This document shows positions 56,153 to 64,000 of a stretch of DNA of 64,000 nt, in pieces (position 1 is the first letter of the stretch; every line of letters starts with the position of its first letter). Made by a program: the position numbers and the translations under genes. Origin of the DNA: Boseongicola sp. (GTDB taxonomy: Bacteria > Pseudomonadota > Alphaproteobacteria > Rhodobacterales > Rhodobacteraceae). Under the pieces are notes generated by a model. The model did not search any database. It had not been told where the DNA came from and saw only the letters and a list, made by a program, of their open reading frames with translations. Location of the stretch: positions 1 through 64,000 of the forward strand of contig JAPPCV010000082.1 of assembly GCA_028824715.1 (NCBI GenBank). The letters are read 5' to 3'.

Positions 56153-56902
56153 TCGCCTCCTTTTTCAGATCTCGCGTTGCCTTGCGCTACCACATGAATT
56201 CGCGGTGACGCAGATCATTGGGCAACTCATTAGAATCTTTGTCACGACGTTCGCAACCGGCTTGGACCACCAAACGCCGGCCTACCTCGGGATTTTTTCG
56301 GCAAGAACCCCGAAATCCGATCGGGCAATCCGGAATGTGGATGCATGTCCACCGATCGCGCGATCTGCTGGAGTCAGCTGAATGAAGGGCTTCCTCGCCT
56401 CTTGCGCGAAAGGGACAGGGCTCCAGTGACGCGTGACGGACGCGAGGCAATGCGGGTCTTGATCCGGAATGGTCTGCAGTCCTGACGATACGTCTTTCCC
56501 GGCCGCCGCGGCGAATTCGGCCGGAAGCCCGGGATGCGGCGTCGTCGGCTTCGTGACGTGCCTTCTGGCCGGACAGGCGCTTCCGCCCAGGCACGCAGCG
56601 CGGACCATGAAGGCGCCCTTCGGGAGCGCCATCGCCGGGACGACGCCTCTGGCCTGGACATGGCACCCGCGAACCATTCGTCGAACGGGAGGAACCGATG
56701 AATGCGCAGCAGGTCGCCTCTTCGCAGCTTCATGCCGAAGAGACCTCAACCTGCATTGACGGAAGGCGGCACCACTGGCTGCACCACGGGCGTTGATGCT
56801 GCAGCTGCGCCGCCTCAGACTCTCACGCCTTCGCAGGAGACGGTTTCCCCTCCATCGACATCGCCGTGAACGATCGGAGGAGCGCCATCCGTGCCCAAGC
56901 TG
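56153..56902. other. Gene-free stretch of about 750 bases with a protein-like remnant
   Basis: No intact gene is seen. On the minus strand at 56282-56440 one frame reads VPFAQEARKPFIQLTPADRA followed by IGGHASTFRIARSDFGVLAE and KIPR, then a stop. This looks like the C-terminal end of a real protein, but the frame upstream is not convincing and I cannot assign a family. It is treated as a probable gene remnant downstream of the sulfatase gene. Confidence 0.35.
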
Positions 56903-58411
56903 TCATCCGTTCTCGACGATCGGAAGATATCGGAATGCCCAGTCGTTGTAGCCGGACTCGCCACGGTACCAGGCAACCTCGGACCCCGGATCCTCGTCGT
57001 GGTTCCAGCGAGGTCGGAGACCTTTCAGGCCACTCTTCAGCACGAGGCGTCGGCGCTTCTGGCTGAGTCGAATGCGCTCGGCCAAGGCAGCGCTGTCCCA
57101 GCGCCGCATGACCATTGCGCGAAGTTTCTCTTCGGTGTCCGCATGCCCGGAAATCCCCGAAAGATTCCGTCGCTCGTCCGGGTCGCCCTCCACGTCGAAG
57201 AGAAGCGGGGGATCGTCTGCCGAGTGGATGTACTTGAAGCGGCCCCGCCGGACCATGAAGATCGGTGCGGTCGCGGCCTCGGCCAGGTATTCGGCATAGA
57301 TGGGCCGGTCGGGTTCCGGGTCCGCCAGCCTGGTCGAGAGGTCTTCGCCGTCCAGCGGCTCGACCGGGGAGGTCCATCCGCCGCCTTCGGCTAGTCCCAT
57401 GAAGGTCGGCAACAGGTCCACAAGCGACACGGGCGTTGTCGCGCGGCCCGCAGAGAAGGCCCCTCCTGCGATGATCAGGGGCACCTTAACGGATGGTTCG
57501 AAGAAGTGCTTCTTGAACCACATGCCGCGCTCACCCAGCATTTCGCCGTGATCAGACGTGAAGACGATGACCGTGCTGCTGCGCAGCCCTGTCCTGTCCA
57601 GCGTCTCGATCAGTCGCCCGATCATCTTGTCAAGATAGCTGATCGAGCCGTAATACGCGCGCCGCGCCGTCAGGACATCGTCATCAGAAAATCGGGCATT
57701 CAACATCCCGAAGTCCGACAAGAGCCGAACCGAATGCGCATCATGCTGGTCTTCCGGCAGCGCCGGCACCTTGGGCAAGGGGATGTCCGCGTCCTCGTAC
57801 AGGTCCCAATACTCTTTCTGGCAAAGATAGGGTTCGTGCGGATGGGTGTAGGAGACCTGGAGGAAGAACGGGCGGTCGTCCTCTGACCGCACGACATTGT
57901 AGAGATGCTGCACCGCCTGAAACGTCACCAGATCGTCAAAGTCGATCTGCGTTGACCGTTCGCACACCCCGGCAATCGTCACGGAACGGGCATCGTTCGT
58001 GTCTCGCTCCCCCTCGTCACCCCAGTTCGGCACCCAGGAGAAATCGGCCGGGTAGAGATCGGGGGTCAGTCGGCGCTCGAAGCCGTGGTGCTGATCGGGG
58101 CCGATGAAGTGCATCTTGCCCGAGAGCGCGGTTTGGTAGCCGGCGCCGCGCAGGTAGTGCGCGTAGGTCGGAATCGTGGCGGGCAGTTCGGCGGCATTGT
58201 CGTAGGCCCCGATTTCCGAACAGAGCCTTCCCGTCACCATCGATGCGCGTGACGGTGAACAGAGCGGGAAATTGCAGTATGCCGTCTGGAAGACCGTGCC
58301 TTCCGTGGCCAAGCGGTCCAGGTTCGGCGCTTGGCAGATCGGGTCGCCGTAGCAGCGAAGGAACTGGGCGGCCAACTGGTCGACCTGGATGAACAGGATG
58401 TTTGGTCTCAT
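56903..58411 (-). CDS. betC: Choline-sulfatase-like type I sulfatase
   Basis: Cytoplasmic formylglycine sulfatase of 502 residues, very like BetC, which releases choline from choline-O-sulfate. Shared features are NILFIQVDQLAAQFL at the N-terminus, PLCSPSRASMVTG with Cys-51 as the formylglycine site, YDNAAELPATIPTYAHYLRG, TALSGKMHFIGPDQHHGFE, YPADFSWVPNW and VFTSDHGEMLGERGMWFKKH. ATG at 58411 is chosen because the family begins RPNILF; starts at 58444/58453 would put a palindromic operator inside the gene. It is divergent from a PAAT-type ABC importer. The exact sulfoester needs confirmation. Confidence 0.82.
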   Translation of the reverse strand: MRPNILFIQVDQLAAQFLRCYGDPICQAPNLDRLATEGTVFQTAYCNFPLCSPSRASMVTGRLCSEIGAYDNAAELPATIPTYAHYLRGAGYQTALSGKMHFIGPDQHHGFERRLTPDLYPADFSWVPNWGDEGERDTNDARSVTIAGVCERSTQIDFDDLVTFQAVQHLYNVVRSEDDRPFFLQVSYTHPHEPYLCQKEYWDLYEDADIPLPKVPALPEDQHDAHSVRLLSDFGMLNARFSDDDVLTARRAYYGSISYLDKMIGRLIETLDRTGLRSSTVIVFTSDHGEMLGERGMWFKKHFFEPSVKVPLIIAGGAFSAGRATTPVSLVDLLPTFMGLAEGGGWTSPVEPLDGEDLSTRLADPEPDRPIYAEYLAEAATAPIFMVRRGRFKYIHSADDPPLLFDVEGDPDERRNLSGISGHADTEEKLRAMVMRRWDSAALAERIRLSQKRRRLVLKSGLKGLRPRWNHDEDPGSEVAWYRGESGYNDWAFRYLPIVENG

Positions 58412-58429
58412 GGGAAGCGCTGTCCGAAA

Positions 58430-58441
58430 ATTGTCGACAAT
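58430..58441. promoter_or_regulatory. Palindromic GntR/FadR-type operator candidate
   Basis: ATTGTCGACAAT is a perfect 12-bp palindrome fitting the FadR-subfamily pattern TnGTnnACnA. It lies 18 bases upstream of the sulfatase start and 63 bases before the first permease start, in the divergent promoter. A GntR/FCD regulator is encoded downstream of the transporter. A nearby direct repeat CTATCC (58446 and 58460 region) may also matter. Confidence 0.55.
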
Positions 58442-58504
58442 CATACTATCCAAGTTCTACTATCCGGCAAGTGTGGATTCGGCAGCGTTCGGGGGCATGC
58501 GCGA

Positions 58505-59179
58505 ATGGAATGGAACTTCCTGGCGGTTCTGAGGGACTTTGACCTCTTGATGCTGGGCCTGCTGAACACGCTGAAAGTCACTGGCCTGGCGCTTCTGTTC
58601 GGTGTTCCCCTCGGGCTGGCTCTCGCCCTCTCACGCCTTTCGACGTTCCGAATCCTCTCAGGCATCGCCGGGTTCATCGTCGAGTTCTTCCGCACGACTC
58701 CGCCGCTGGTGCAGCTGTTCTGGTTCTTCTTCGCGCTGCCGATCCTGATCGATGTACGCATGACTCCGCTGATCGCGGCAGTCGTGACCTTCTCAATCCA
58801 GTCTTCGGCGTTCTTTGCCGAGATTTTCCGGGGCGGCATCCTGTCGATCGACAAGGGACAGTGGGAAGGGGCCAAGGCCATCGGCATGACCTATGGCCAA
58901 TGCCAGCGCCGGATCATCCTGCCACAAGCGATCAAGCGGATGATCCCGGCATTCATGGAGCGCTCGATCGAGCTGTTGAAAACGACGACGCTGGTCTCGA
59001 CCGTGGCCTACACGGATCTCATGTTCCAAGCCAACGAACTGGCGCAGAAGACCTTTCGCCCGCTTGAAGTCTACACCATCGTCGCGGCGATCTATTTCGT
59101 CCTGATCTTTCTCTTCAGCCAATTTTCCATTGCGGTCGAACACCGCCTTGCCAAGTCGGGCGAGGGGACGGTGCGCTGA
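58505..59179 (+). CDS. Polar amino acid-type ABC transporter permease
   Basis: His/Glu/Gln/Arg-class permease of 224 residues with about five helices. The PAAT signature is seen in EFFRTTPPLVQLFWFFFALP and the coupling region EIFRGGILSIDKGQWEGAKA-IGMTYGQCQRRIILPQAIKR. ATG at 58505 is chosen; upstream codons overlap the operator region. It ends TGATG, overlapping the next permease by one base. Confidence 0.93.
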   Translation: MEWNFLAVLRDFDLLMLGLLNTLKVTGLALLFGVPLGLALALSRLSTFRILSGIAGFIVEFFRTTPPLVQLFWFFFALPILIDVRMTPLIAAVVTFSIQSSAFFAEIFRGGILSIDKGQWEGAKAIGMTYGQCQRRIILPQAIKRMIPAFMERSIELLKTTTLVSTVAYTDLMFQANELAQKTFRPLEVYTIVAAIYFVLIFLFSQFSIAVEHRLAKSGEGTVR

Positions 59180-59844
59180 TGGCCCACAACTGGGACTTTG
59201 CCACGATCCTGCAGAACTGGCCCGTTCTCTGGGTCGGCATCAAGGGAACGGTGTTCATTTTTGTCATTACCGCAATTCTTGGCCTCGGCGGCGGGCTGAT
59301 CGTCGGTATCGCGCGTTACTCGAAGTCGCCTTTCGTCAGCTGGCCCGCCCGCGCCTTCGTCGAGGTCTTCCGCAACACGCCCGTGCTCGTCCAGATCATC
59401 TGGTTCTACTACGCGTTCCCGATCCTGACCGGGATCGAGACCGATCCGTTTCTTGCCGCCGTCCTTGGCATTTCCCTCAACACCATGGCGTTTTCGGCCG
59501 AGATCTACCGCGCGGGCATCCAGTCCATCAACCGGGCCCAGTGGGAGGCAGGCAAGGCCATCGGCATGAACTACAACCAGACGCTGCGCCGCATCATCCT
59601 GCCCGTCGCGGTCAAGCGCGTCCTGCCCGCCCTGACCAACCGGGGAATCGAGGTCTTCAAGATGTCCACGCTGGCGTCCGTGGTCGGCTACGTCGAAACG
59701 CTCAACCAGGCCAAGCTGATCTCGGACCTGAATTTCAACCCGATCGAAAGCTACACGGCCGTGGCTGTCATCTTCTTTGTCGTGCTCTATCCCGTGGTCC
59801 AGGGAACCTACGTGCTTGAGCGCATGTTGCGAAAGGGCGACTGA
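59179..59844 (+). CDS. Polar amino acid-type ABC transporter permease
   Basis: Second membrane subunit, 221 residues. It has the same family signature (EVFRNTPVLVQIIWFYYAFP, EIYRAGIQSINRAQWEAGKA, IGMNYNQTLRRIILPVAVKR). The two permeases presumably form a heterodimer. It is coupled by one-base overlaps (TGATG) to both the preceding permease and the following ATPase. Confidence 0.93.
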   Translation: MAHNWDFATILQNWPVLWVGIKGTVFIFVITAILGLGGGLIVGIARYSKSPFVSWPARAFVEVFRNTPVLVQIIWFYYAFPILTGIETDPFLAAVLGISLNTMAFSAEIYRAGIQSINRAQWEAGKAIGMNYNQTLRRIILPVAVKRVLPALTNRGIEVFKMSTLASVVGYVETLNQAKLISDLNFNPIESYTAVAVIFFVVLYPVVQGTYVLERMLRKGD

Positions 59845-60617
59845 TGTCCGAGATTCTCCGCATCGAGAACCTGCACAAGAGCTTCGGCGACCTGGAGGTC
59901 CTGAAGGGCATCGACCTGGCCGTGCAGGCCGGGGAAACCGTGGTCCTTCTCGGATCTTCCGGTTCGGGCAAGTCCACCATGCTGCGCTGCCTGAACTTCA
60001 TGGAGACGCCGACCGAGGGAAAGATCCACTTGAACGGCGAGTTGATCGGGACAGAGCGTGGCGGCCGGATGCGCTACCGCGAAGCCGAGCTTTGCGCATT
60101 GCGCGCGCGGATCGGCATGGTCTTCCAGCACTTCAACCTGTTCCCGCACATGACGGTTCTCGAAAACGTCATGGAGGGCCAGGTCATCGTTCTGGGCCGC
60201 GGGAAGCCAGAAGCGCAGGACAAGGCAATGGCGCAACTTGACCGCGTCGGCCTCGCCGAGAAGGCCGCCGAGTATCCCGCGCGCCTCTCCGGCGGGCAGA
60301 AGCAGCGCGTGGCCATCGCGCGGGCGCTGGCAATGGACCCTGAAGTGATGCTCTTTGACGAAGTGACCTCGGCGCTCGATCCCGAGCTGGTGGGCGAGGT
60401 GCTCAAGACCATCCGGCAACTTGCCGAAGATGGCATGACCATGCTCTGCGTCACGCACGAGCTGGGCTTTGCATATCACGTCGCCAACCGCGTGCTGTTC
60501 CTGCACGAGGGCACAATTCTGGAGCAGGGCGAACCTCAGAGCATTCTGAAGGCTCCTGCAACCGACCGAATGAGCGAATTCCTGGAAGGGCATTCGCTCT
60601 TCAAGCTGCCGGATTGA
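59844..60617 (+). CDS. Polar amino acid-type ABC transporter ATP-binding protein
   Basis: 257-residue ATPase with Walker A GSSGSGKST near 36-44, the Q-loop MVFQHFNLFPHMTVLENVM, signature LSGGQKQRVAIARALAMDP, Walker B VMLFDEVTSALDPELVGEV and switch His in CVTHELGFAY. It is classic GlnQ/HisP. The wording DEVTSALDP is usual for this group. The substrate is set by the binding protein that follows. Confidence 0.94.
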   Translation: MSEILRIENLHKSFGDLEVLKGIDLAVQAGETVVLLGSSGSGKSTMLRCLNFMETPTEGKIHLNGELIGTERGGRMRYREAELCALRARIGMVFQHFNLFPHMTVLENVMEGQVIVLGRGKPEAQDKAMAQLDRVGLAEKAAEYPARLSGGQKQRVAIARALAMDPEVMLFDEVTSALDPELVGEVLKTIRQLAEDGMTMLCVTHELGFAYHVANRVLFLHEGTILEQGEPQSILKAPATDRMSEFLEGHSLFKLPD

Positions 60618-60649
60618 CGGCAGGCCAACCCAAACACGGAAAGGATCGA

Positions 60650-61492
60650 ATGATGAAACTGCTGAAACGAACGGGGGCCGCTCTTCTTGCCGTCCTTGCC
60701 GCGCTTGCGCTGACAATCGGCGCGGCGCAGGCGCAGTCGACCTGGGACAGAATCCAGGAAACCGGCAAGTTGCGCATGGGGGTCACGCAAGCCCCGCCGT
60801 GGTATTCGAAGAATCCGGCCACGGGCGAATGGGAAAGCGGGCTGATCGTCTCCATCGGCAAGTCCATGGCGGAGGAACTGGGGGTCGAGCTTGAAATGTT
60901 CGAGGTCACCTGGGCCACCGCCATCGCGGCGCTTCAGGCCGACAAGATCGACATGATGTTCCTGGATGCCACGCCCAAGCGGGCGATGGTAGTGGACTAT
61001 CCGAAACAGCCGCTGCTCTACATCTCGCTGGCGGTGCTGGCCGACGACGAGCTGCCGGTTTCGAGCTGGGAAGACCTGAACAAGCCCGAAGTGACGGTGG
61101 GCGTGCCGCAGGCGACCTCGATGGATGCCTTCCTGACGCGTACCATCCCGAACGCCGACATCCAGCGCTTCCCGGACAACGGTGCCGCGATCGCCGCGTT
61201 CCAGTCGGGCCGCGTCGACGCCGTTTCGCTCTTCCACCCGCCGCTTCTGGCCGCGCGCCAGAAGCTGGGCCGAGGGCAACTGGTCATTCCGACACCGGCC
61301 TTTTCGTCGCCGTCTTCCATCGCCGTGCGCCGCGAAGACGACAAGACCTTCCGCGACTGGGTCGATCACACGATCTTCTACTACTACGAGACCGGTCGTA
61401 CGCAACGCTGGTACGAGGAGTTCCTGAGCGAATTCGGCCTTGATCCGAAGGCCTCGCCAGTCATCCAGCGCGAACTCCTGTTCAACAACTGA
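60650..61492 (+). CDS. ABC transporter periplasmic substrate-binding protein (family 3)
   Basis: 280-residue periplasmic receptor: signal peptide (MMKLLKRTGAALLAVLAALA, cleaved after AQA) and a family 3 binding fold (TWDRIQETGKLRMGVTQAPP, ADKIDMMFLDATPKRAMVVD, VTVGVPQATSMDAFLTRTIP). The entry motif GVTQAPPWYSKNPATGEWES has aromatic residues, and the usual amino-acid-binding arginine in the TPxR segment reads DATPKRAM. A cationic or sulfated ligand such as choline-O-sulfate is a reasonable inference from the neighbouring sulfatase, not shown. AAAGGATCGA precedes the ATG. Confidence 0.9.
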   Translation: MMKLLKRTGAALLAVLAALALTIGAAQAQSTWDRIQETGKLRMGVTQAPPWYSKNPATGEWESGLIVSIGKSMAEELGVELEMFEVTWATAIAALQADKIDMMFLDATPKRAMVVDYPKQPLLYISLAVLADDELPVSSWEDLNKPEVTVGVPQATSMDAFLTRTIPNADIQRFPDNGAAIAAFQSGRVDAVSLFHPPLLAARQKLGRGQLVIPTPAFSSPSSIAVRREDDKTFRDWVDHTIFYYYETGRTQRWYEEFLSEFGLDPKASPVIQRELLFNN

Positions 61493-61499
61493 GACCGCA

Positions 61500-61529
61500 T
61501 GCGGCGGCGGCGCCATGGTCGCCGCCGCA
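61500..61529 (+). terminator. GC-rich hairpin after the ABC operon
   Basis: TGCGGCGGCG pairs with CGCCGCCGCA around a 10-base loop, starting eight bases after the binding-protein stop. There is no T-run. It may terminate, or partially attenuate read-through into the small frame and regulator gene that follow. Confidence 0.5.
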
Positions 61530-61544
61530 CACCAAGGTGCCTGA

Positions 61545-61664
61545 ATGAAGAGTCCCGCTGGAGTCCCGTCCCGCGATGCGGCTGACGACGACCACCCCGG
61601 CCTGATCCCGATCTGCGTCAATGGCGACATCCTTGAGCAGAACGATGCCGAGGTGTCCGGGTGA
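61545..61664 (+). pseudogene. Short frame, possible N-terminal remnant of a class IV aminotransferase
   Basis: A 39-codon frame (MKSPAGVPSRDAADDDHPGL, then IPICVNGDILEQNDAEVSG) ends at a TGA overlapping the GTG of the regulator gene. The end resembles the start of class IV aminotransferases (VNGEILPRDEATVSVFDHGF), with everything after EVS missing. It could be a truncated gene whose 5' end now serves as a translated leader for the regulator. It is only weakly supported. Confidence 0.35.
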
Positions 61665-62329
61665 ACAAGTCTGCGGCCGCTCTCAGTCCGGTCGAAGACC
61701 GGACCCTGCGCGAGCAGGTCCGGCGCCAGGTTCTTGACAGGGTTCTGGACGGCCATTTCAAGCCGGGACAGAAACTGGTGGAGACCGCGCTGTCGTCACA
61801 GCTTAGGGTCAGTCGCGCGCCCCTGCGCGAAGCGCTTCGGGAGCTCGTCGACCAGGGCATACTCGTCAGCGAACCTTACAAGGGGTTCCGCGTCCGCCCG
61901 GTATCCGAACGCGACCTGACGGAACTTTACTCGATGCGGACCGCGCTTGAGAAATTCGCCTTCACCCTGGCCTGGCCGCTACGCACGCCTGACAGCCTCG
62001 ATCTGCTCGGCAAGAGATACGCCGAGTTGATGGCCATCCACCGTACCCGGGACCAGGCCCGTGCGATCGAACACGAAATCGCGTTTCACAGCTGGGTCTA
62101 CGAGACGACGGACCATCGCCTTCTCATGACCCATTGGTCCCGTCTGTCGCAACTCGTGCGCATTTACATGTCGCTGCATCACAACTTGCATGGTTCACAC
62201 GGGGTTTTCGGCAAAATGACGACGCGCTACCGCGAACTCGCGGGTGGCGACAGCCTGGACGCCATGCTTTCCCACATCGACGAACACATGGCTCAGGGCT
62301 TTGATTCCGTCCTCAAGGCACTGAGATAG
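61661..62329 (+). CDS. GntR-family regulator, FCD (FadR-like) subfamily
   Basis: 222-residue transcription factor. The winged helix is at about 15-80 (LREQVRRQVLDRVLDGHFKP, then LRVSRAPLREALRELVDQGI) and the all-helical FCD effector domain at about 88-215 (LYSMRTALEKFAFTLA, FHSWVYETTDHRLLMTHW, HIDEHMAQGF, with histidines that usually bind metal). The start is GTG at 61661. It lies at the end of the ABC operon and probably acts on the palindrome at 58430-58441. Confidence 0.92.
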   Translation: MNKSAAALSPVEDRTLREQVRRQVLDRVLDGHFKPGQKLVETALSSQLRVSRAPLREALRELVDQGILVSEPYKGFRVRPVSERDLTELYSMRTALEKFAFTLAWPLRTPDSLDLLGKRYAELMAIHRTRDQARAIEHEIAFHSWVYETTDHRLLMTHWSRLSQLVRIYMSLHHNLHGSHGVFGKMTTRYRELAGGDSLDAMLSHIDEHMAQGFDSVLKALR

Positions 62330-62553
62330 GCAGCGACGCCTCGAGGGGGAGCTTCTCCCGCTGCGGGGTGGCGACGGCCATGACAGACGTAGCAATCCTG
62401 GTCCCGGTTGGACCAGGCAGTGCGCCCTTCCCGATGTTTCGACAACCGGATTCGTCGACGCCGCGCCAGCGAGCCGACGCGCAGGTTGCCAGCCCGACGC
62501 GCACGTGTGATTAGGGACCTCGCCACAATCCCGGAACTGGCGAGATCGACCGG

Positions 62554-63378
62554 ATGCCCGAATTCCAAGCACCAGATGGCGCGCGTCTCCACTTTGCCGA
62601 CGACGGCGCGGGCCTGCCCGTCCTCGCGCTTTCAGGCCTCACGCGAAACGGCAGCGACTTCGACTATGTCGCGCCGCACCTCGCGGACTCCGTACGTCTC
62701 ATCCGCCTGGACTGTCGGGGCCGTGGAAAGTCCGAGTGGACAGGCCCGGAAACCTACACCGTTGCCGTCGAATCGGGAGACGCGATCGCTCTCCTCGATC
62801 ATCTCGGGCTGGACCGTGTCGCCGTCATCGGCACGTCACGCGGCGGATTGATCGCCATGGTGCTCGCCAGCGTCGCAAAGGAACGCCTTCTCGGGGCCTG
62901 CCTCGTGGACATCGGACCCGAGATCTCCGCGTCCGGGCTTGAAGCCATCCGCAACTACGTCGGCAAGAATCCGACGCAAGAGACCTATGCCGAAGCGGCG
63001 GAAATGCGTGCCGAGCTGATGAAGGGATTCGAGCACGTGCCCGAGAGCCGCTGGGAAGAAGAGGTACGGAAGCACTACTTGGATTCGCCTTGCGGACTGA
63101 AGATCAACTACGACCCGGCGCTTCGCGACGCCTTCCTTTCCGCAGCCTCGGCGCCCACGCAGGATCTCTGGCCGATGTTCGATGCGCTCAAAGGCCTGCC
63201 GCTTGCGCTGGTCCGCGGCGCGAATTCCGACATCCTTGCCCCGGAAACCGCCCAGGAAATGTGCCGCCAGCGCCCCGACATGATCTTCGCCGACGTGCCT
63301 GATCGCGGTCACGTGCCCTTCCTTGACGAGCCGGAAGCGCTGGCCGCCATACGGAAATGGATCGGAAGGCTGGCATGA
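62554..63378 (+). CDS. Alpha/beta hydrolase
   Basis: 274-residue serine hydrolase. The N-terminal strands are MPEFQAPDGARLHFADDGAG, the oxyanion region ALSGLTRNGSDFDYVAPHLA, the nucleophile elbow GTSRGG, the acid probably in LVRGANSDIL and the His in DRGHVPFLDEPEA. Similar proteins are annotated as 3-oxoadipate enol-lactonase-like or epoxide-hydrolase-like; the substrate is unknown. It overlaps the dehydratase gene by four bases (ATGA). The 224 bases upstream hold no recognised gene. Confidence 0.9.
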   Translation: MPEFQAPDGARLHFADDGAGLPVLALSGLTRNGSDFDYVAPHLADSVRLIRLDCRGRGKSEWTGPETYTVAVESGDAIALLDHLGLDRVAVIGTSRGGLIAMVLASVAKERLLGACLVDIGPEISASGLEAIRNYVGKNPTQETYAEAAEMRAELMKGFEHVPESRWEEEVRKHYLDSPCGLKINYDPALRDAFLSAASAPTQDLWPMFDALKGLPLALVRGANSDILAPETAQEMCRQRPDMIFADVPDRGHVPFLDEPEALAAIRKWIGRLA

Positions 63379-64000
63379 ACATCGATCGAATCGTCGCCGC
63401 CGCCGAAAGACTTGCGGGGCACGCGCTTCGCACGCCGCTTCTGAACGCGCCGCTCCTGGACGAAGCGGCAGGTCGCCGTGTCCTCGTGAAAGCCGAATGC
63501 TTGCAGCGGACCGGTTCGTTCAAGTACCGGGGCGCGCGGTCGGCCCTCTCGGCGCTGTCCGGAAACGCCAGGGAACGGGGCGTGCTTGCCTTCTCGTCGG
63601 GCAACCATGCGCAGGGCGTCGCCTGCGCGGCGTGCGAGATGGGCGTACCGGCCGTGGTCGTCATGCCTGGCGACGCACCGGCGCTCAAGATCGCCAATAC
63701 GCAGGCTTACGGCGCCGAAGTCGTGCTCTACGACCGGGCGGCCGAGGATCGCGATGCCATCGGCACGGCGCTCGCGGAAGAGCGCGGTCTCGCGCTCGTC
63801 AAGCCCTTCGACAACGAGGAGGTGATCGCCGGACAGGGCACCTGCGGCCTCGAGATCGCGGACCAGGCATCGGCAGCAGGGATCAGTGAGGCCGACGTTC
63901 TTGTCCCTTGCGGCGGTGGCGGACTGAGTTCGGGCATCGCGCTCGCGCTTGAAGCGCGTGCGCCGCATCTTTGCGTTCGCCCGGTGGAACCCGAAGGTTT
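63375..64000 (+). CDS. Threonine/serine dehydratase, PLP fold type II (partial)
   Basis: First about 208 residues of a PLP-dependent dehydratase; the frame runs off the right edge. The Schiff-base lysine is in TGSFKYRGARS, substrate-binding SSGNHAQGVA follows, and the phosphate-binding glycine loop is PCGGGGLSSG. The lack of a leader and the tight coupling to the hydrolase suggest a catabolic serine/threonine or hydroxyaspartate ammonia-lyase rather than biosynthetic IlvA, but the C-terminus, which would show an ACT domain, is missing. Confidence 0.9.
   Translation, partial: MNIDRIVAAAERLAGHALRTPLLNAPLLDEAAGRRVLVKAECLQRTGSFKYRGARSALSALSGNARERGVLAFSSGNHAQGVACAACEMGVPAVVVMPGDAPALKIANTQAYGAEVVLYDRAAEDRDAIGTALAEERGLALVKPFDNEEVIAGQGTCGLEIADQASAAGISEADVLVPCGGGGLSSGIALALEARAPHLCVRPVEPEG

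Overview
This window is high-GC alphaproteobacterial chromosome, most likely from the Rhodobacteraceae/roseobacter group. The evidence is the gene order (SUV3-like helicase, S4 protein, fdxA and carD; lspA, purH, heparinase-like protein and rsmB; ybeY, corC, lnt and metK), DUF3035, DUF1491 and DUF1674 proteins typical of the group, and a SAM/SAH riboswitch in front of metK, a riboswitch class known from Rhodobacterales. No rRNA, tRNA, CRISPR array or intact insertion sequence was recognised.

Layout. 1-2.3 kb: an ABC-2 exporter (partial) and rpsD. 2.5-10.7 kb: helicase, S4 protein, fdxA, carD and two M16 peptidases, with a decayed LysR/sulfatase locus at 5.3-6.1 kb. 11.5-20.1 kb: a sugar or polyol catabolic cassette. 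It holds a Gfo/Idh dehydrogenase and a GMC oxidoreductase, then, divergently, an unusual regulator that joins a winged helix to an ABC solute-binding-protein fold, followed by a complete ribose-class ABC transporter and a second Gfo/Idh dehydrogenase. 20.8-26.8 kb: DUF3035 lipoprotein, lspA, purH, heparinase-like protein, rsmB and an SDHAF4-like protein. 26.9-36.4 kb: phosphoesterase, small envelope protein, era, DUF1491, a lipase/esterase beside a YbbAP-like ABC system, pxpBC and a hydrolase. 36.4-37.3 kb: a gene-free region with strong RNA-like pairing. 37.3-41.0 kb: lepA and rpsA.

41.3-47.6 kb: a remnant toxin-antitoxin pair, then a sulfatase translationally coupled to a tripartite tricarboxylate transporter (TTT) under a divergent LacI-type regulator. 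This block sits between rpsA and cmk, which are normally neighbours in this group. 47.9-52.8 kb: cmk, metK with its riboswitch, lnt, corC and ybeY. 52.9-56.2 kb: a YjbR protein, an overlapping operon for the last steps of De Ley-Doudoroff galactose/galactonate breakdown (kinase, aldolase, SMP-30 lactonase) and a VOC protein. 56.9-62.3 kb: a choline-sulfatase-like gene divergent from a polar-amino-acid-type ABC transporter, with a GntR/FCD regulator and a matching palindrome in the shared promoter. 62.5-64 kb: an alpha/beta hydrolase overlapping a serine/threonine dehydratase cut by the window end.

Conserved housekeeping blocks therefore alternate with inserted uptake-and-catabolism cassettes, two of them built around cytoplasmic sulfatases. 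The most unusual items are the helix-turn-helix/solute-binding-protein fusion regulator with its paired operator-like sites, the structured intergenic region near 36.6 kb, and the two transporter-sulfatase cassettes.
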